64,000 bases of DNA from Sphaerisporangium sp. TRM90804 (GTDB lineage Bacteria; Actinomycetota; Actinomycetes; Streptosporangiales; Streptosporangiaceae), in the NCBI RefSeq assembly GCF_029846175.1, contig NZ_JARWAC010000015.1, positions 124,001 through 188,000 of the forward strand. The letters are read 5' to 3'. The notes under the pieces were generated by a model. The model saw nothing but the letters and a program-made list of their open reading frames with translations. It was not told the DNA's origin and searched no databases. How positions within the stretch are numbered: position 1 is the stretch's first letter; each line of letters starts with the position of its first letter. Position numbers and translations under genes: made by a program. Below, one piece after another: positions 61,353 through 64,000 of the stretch.

Positions 61353-62840
61353 TCAGTGGCCGGCCGGCTCGCGGGCGTGCCTGGGCAGCAGGAAGGCGAG
61401 CGCGAACGTGAGCAGCAGCATGCCGAGTACGACCCACAGGACGGTGGTCATGGCGGTGGTGAAGAGCTGAGCCGCCGCCGGGTTCGCGGCCCCGCCCCCG
61501 GGCGCGCCGCCGGAGTCGCCCCCGAGCACGCCGAAGAACACCGTGCCGAGCAGTGCCACGCCGAGCGCGCTGCCGAGCTGCTGGACGGCCGTCAGCGAGC
61601 CGGACGCCGACCCGCTCTCCTCGTCGTCCACGCCGGCGAGCACGATGTCGAAGAACGGCGCCATCAGCATGCCCATGCCGGTGCCGACCACGAGCAGCGC
61701 GGGGACGAACTGCCAGGGGGTCACGCCGGCCCCGGCGACCTGCACCGTGACCATCAGCACGATCACACCCGCGGCCATCAGCAGCGTGCCGCCGTGCAGC
61801 AGTCTGCGGCCGAACCTCTGCAGGGGCTGGGCGAGGCCGAAGCCGACGACCATGCCGAGCGACCACGGCGCCAGCGTGAGGCCGGCTCGCATCGTCGAGT
61901 ACCCCAGGCCGATCTGGAGGTACAGGGTGAGCGCGAGGGTGAAGCCGACCATGGCCCCGAAGAACACCATGCCGGTGACCAGGCCGCCGGTGAAGGCCCG
62001 CTTGCGGAACAGGGAGCCGACCACCAGCGGGTCGCCGCCGGCCCGGCTCCTGCGCGCCTCGTAGCGGCCGAACACGGCGAACATCACGGCCGACGCGGCG
62101 ATCATCAGGAAGGACCAGAGCGGCCAGCCGTGCTCCCGGCCCTGGACGAGCGGGAAGACGATCAGCAGCCCGGCGAGGGAGACGAGCAGCACCCCGGGGA
62201 CGTCCAGCCTGAGCGGGTGGGGCGAGCGTGACTCGGGCAGGATGCGCAGCCCGGCGATGATCGCGGCCAGGCCGAGGGGCAGGTTGATCAGGAAGATCAT
62301 GCGCCAGCCGGTGCCGAAGAAGTCGGCCTCGATGAGCCAGCCGGCCAGGATGGGGCCGCCGACCGAGGACAGGCCCATGACCGGCCCGAACAGGCCGAAC
62401 GCGGCCTGCATCTCCTTGGGCGGGAACATCTCCCTGATCATGCCGAGGCCCTGCGGCAGCATGACGGCGCCGAAGAGGCCCTGCATGACGCGGGCGCCGA
62501 CCAGCATCTCGGGGCTCAGGGCGAGGCCGCACAGCAACGACGCGAGCGTGAAGCCGGCCGCGCCGATCAGGAACATCCTCTTGCGGCCGAAGATGTCGCC
62601 GAGCCTGCCGCCGGTGATGAGCCCGACCGCCATCGCGAGCGTGTAGGCGGCGGCGAGCCACTGGATGGTGGCCGCGCTCCCGCCCAGATCGGCGCGGATC
62701 GTCGGGGCGGCGATCGTGGTGACCAGGGCGTCGAGCATGTCCATGACCTCGGCGGCGAGGATCACGAACAGCGCCGCCCAGCGCCATCGGTAGGCGGCGG
62801 GAGCTGGCGGGGCCTGCCGCAGGGGGTTGGTGGTGGTCAT
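61353..62840 (-). CDS. MFS drug-efflux transporter, DHA2 family
   Basis: 495 residues with about 14 helices. The start of the membrane part (AAEVMDMLDALVTTIAAPTI) and GGRLGDIFGRKRM in loop 2-3 are DHA2 hallmarks. It is a proton-coupled exporter of drugs or antibiotics by family; substrate unknown. It is divergent from a TetR gene (63094) with a pair of operator-like palindromes in the shared 250-base promoter region, so it is most likely TetR-repressed. Confidence 0.9.
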   Translation of the reverse strand: MTTTNPLRQAPPAPAAYRWRWAALFVILAAEVMDMLDALVTTIAAPTIRADLGGSAATIQWLAAAYTLAMAVGLITGGRLGDIFGRKRMFLIGAAGFTLASLLCGLALSPEMLVGARVMQGLFGAVMLPQGLGMIREMFPPKEMQAAFGLFGPVMGLSSVGGPILAGWLIEADFFGTGWRMIFLINLPLGLAAIIAGLRILPESRSPHPLRLDVPGVLLVSLAGLLIVFPLVQGREHGWPLWSFLMIAASAVMFAVFGRYEARRSRAGGDPLVVGSLFRKRAFTGGLVTGMVFFGAMVGFTLALTLYLQIGLGYSTMRAGLTLAPWSLGMVVGFGLAQPLQRFGRRLLHGGTLLMAAGVIVLMVTVQVAGAGVTPWQFVPALLVVGTGMGMLMAPFFDIVLAGVDDEESGSASGSLTAVQQLGSALGVALLGTVFFGVLGGDSGGAPGGGAANPAAAQLFTTAMTTVLWVVLGMLLLTFALAFLLPRHAREPAGH

Positions 62841-62888
62841 GCCGGCTCCTGGTGTCTCCGGTGTCTTCAGGGATGTGACGCACCGTGC

Positions 62889-62939
62889 TGAACACTGTTC
62901 ATATTATGCGAGCGATGTTCTATCATTGAACAGTGTTCG
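62889..62939. promoter_or_regulatory. Twin TetR operators upstream of MFS pump
   Basis: TGAACA-C-TGTTCA (62889-62901) is a perfect 6+1+6 palindrome. TGAACA-G-TGTTCG (62927-62939) is a second copy with one changed base, with centres 38 bases apart. An AT-rich ATATTATG, a likely -10 element for the pump gene, lies between them. Confidence 0.72.
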
Positions 62940-63093
62940 CCAGCAAGTGCGGCGTTCTTAAGATATGTCGCGACCCTCCTCAAGACAAGACATATCTCGA
63001 AATCAGGGGGGGTACCGGCCCGATCGTCGCCGTGCACCCGGCCACTAGACTCGGGCCGAGTCATCACCACGGACGCGAGAGAGCGGTGACGCG

Positions 63094-63849
63094 TTGAGCG
63101 ACCCTGCGCCCGGCGACGGCGCGGTGCCCCCGCCTCCCTGGGAGCGGTCACCGCGCAGGCGGGCCTCCCCCGCGCGCGTCCCGCTCACCCGTGAGCGCAT
63201 CGTCGAGGCGGCGTACGTCGTGCTCGACCGCGAGGGGTACGACGGCCTCAGCATGCGCCAGGTCGCCGCCGAGCTGGGTGTGGCGGTGTCGGGGCTCTAC
63301 GCCCACGTCGCCGGCAAGGACGAGGTCCTGCGGCTCATGTACGAGCGGCTGTTCGAGGGGCACGAGCTGCCCCCTCCGGACCCCGCGAACTGGCAGGAAC
63401 AGGTCAAGGACTTCGCCCGCGAGGGCAGGCGGCGGCTCCTGCTGCACCGCGACATGGCGAAGATCTCCATGACCCACGTGCCCTTCACCCCCGAGCTGCT
63501 CGTCCACGTCGAGAGCCTGCTGGCGATATTCCGCGTGGCCGGGCTGCCCGACACCGTCGCCGCGGCGGCCGGCGACGTCCTGTCGACATTCATGGACGGC
63601 TTCGTCCACGAGGAGAGCATGTGGGACGAGCGCCGCCGCGACTCCAAGGCCGAGACCTGGGAGGAGATGCGCGCCACCATCAAGGGCTACTTCGACGCGC
63701 TGCCGCACGAGCGGTTCCCCAACATCGTGGCGCTGTCGGGCAAGCTGTTCGACGAGTCCAACGACGCCCGGTTCGAGCTCGCCCTGGACATCATCCTGCG
63801 CGGCCTGGCCTCCTACATCCCCCCGGGCGACGCGCCACCCTCGCGGTAG
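63094..63849 (+). CDS. TetR-family regulator
   Basis: 251 residues. The HTH (LSMRQVAAELGVAVSGLYAH) follows a Pro/Arg-rich N-terminus, and the C-terminal part is a helical ligand domain typical of TetA-type repressors. The start codon is TTG 63094; GTG 63086 hits a stop at once, and GTG 63124 would shorten the tail. It probably represses the divergent MFS pump through the palindromes at 62889-62939. Confidence 0.86.
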   Translation: MSDPAPGDGAVPPPPWERSPRRRASPARVPLTRERIVEAAYVVLDREGYDGLSMRQVAAELGVAVSGLYAHVAGKDEVLRLMYERLFEGHELPPPDPANWQEQVKDFAREGRRRLLLHRDMAKISMTHVPFTPELLVHVESLLAIFRVAGLPDTVAAAAGDVLSTFMDGFVHEESMWDERRRDSKAETWEEMRATIKGYFDALPHERFPNIVALSGKLFDESNDARFELALDIILRGLASYIPPGDAPPSR

Positions 63850-63859
63850 GCTGGCGGTC

Positions 63860-64000
63860 GTGCAGGCCACCGTGCGGGTCTTCGACCCCGACTCCAGGTC
63901 CGGATCGGTGTTCCTCGACGACGGCACCGAGCTGCCGTTCGACACCGCCGCCTTCGACGCCGGCCCCCTGCGCCTGCTGCGCACCGGCCAGCGGGTGAAC
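63860..64000 (+). CDS. Hypothetical protein, N-terminal part, cut by window edge
   Basis: A GTG frame 10 bases after the TetR stop runs 47 codons to the window end without a stop. It reads VRVFDPDSRSGSVFLDDGTE and LPFDTAAFDAGPLRLLRTGQ, resembling short cold-shock-like beta-barrel proteins of actinobacteria. It is probably co-transcribed with the TetR gene. Confidence 0.65.
   Translation, partial: MQATVRVFDPDSRSGSVFLDDGTELPFDTAAFDAGPLRLLRTGQRVN

Noticed and set aside
1-64000. CRISPR array, rRNA, tRNA, insertion sequence or prophage
   Set aside because: No regularly spaced repeats with unique spacers, no RNA-gene signatures and no transposase or phage proteins were seen.

Overview
The window is chromosomal DNA from a high-GC filamentous-type actinobacterium. 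The signs are very GC-rich coding with strongly G/C-ending codons, many GTG and TTG starts, 4-base GTGA or ATGA gene overlaps, WhiJ-like XRE/DUF397/GHKL-ATPase regulators, a cofC gene (coenzyme F420), a SigR-type sigma factor, and the block recG-rsmD-coaD-yceD-rpmF-rnc-mutM-smc-ftsY. A member of the Streptosporangiales (for example Nonomuraea-like) is my best guess, but that is inference. I see no rRNA, tRNA, CRISPR array, insertion sequence or prophage.

Layout. About 1-25.8 kb is an accessory region made of regulator/effector pairs, mostly divergent: XRE-TPR regulator / HAD hydrolase; LysR / SDR-MFS; XRE-DUF397-SUMF1-like operon / GHKL ATPase; MFS / ArsR-like regulator; a sugar ABC importer operon (binding protein and two permeases) behind a LacI-type palindrome; an ABC exporter behind a palindrome-rich leader; MerR / aldo-keto reductase; TetR / GH1 beta-glucosidase; a secreted coiled-coil protein; an aldehyde dehydrogenase; an alpha/beta hydrolase. 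About 26-35 kb is mixed: typA, a lipoprotein polysaccharide deacetylase, an EamA transporter, a DHA2 MFS pump, a SigR-like sigma factor and a Cds1-like PLP enzyme.

From 34.5 to 52.1 kb lies the housekeeping block on the minus strand (read from high to low coordinates): DAK/FakA-like protein, recG, rsmD, coaD, yceD, rpmF, rnc, mutM, acylphosphatase, a small coiled-coil gene, smc, ftsY, with rpmB diverging. The block is interrupted between recG and rsmD by a membrane-anchored HTH regulator facing a secreted DUF2690-like protein, and its gaps hold several GC-rich direct and tandem repeats. From 52.2 to 64 kb come thiD, a membrane protein with a CBM2-like domain, thiL, a stand-alone RAM-domain protein, a DUF3515 lipoprotein, ddl, a trans-sulfuration PLP enzyme, gpsA, plsC, cofC, and a TetR/MFS efflux pair with twin operators. 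A partial gene is cut by each window edge.

The most interesting non-textbook signals are: the two mirror-image MerR promoters at 18.4 kb, both placing the start of transcription at the start codon; the palindrome-rich leader with a 48-residue ORF before the ABC exporter (15.0-15.76 kb); the XRE-DUF397-SUMF1 operon; the membrane HTH plus secreted protein pair at 45 kb; a SigR-like factor with no anti-sigma gene beside it; and several perfect operators (10.4, 14.7 and 62.9 kb). Function calls rest on motifs and gene order read by eye; no database search was run.
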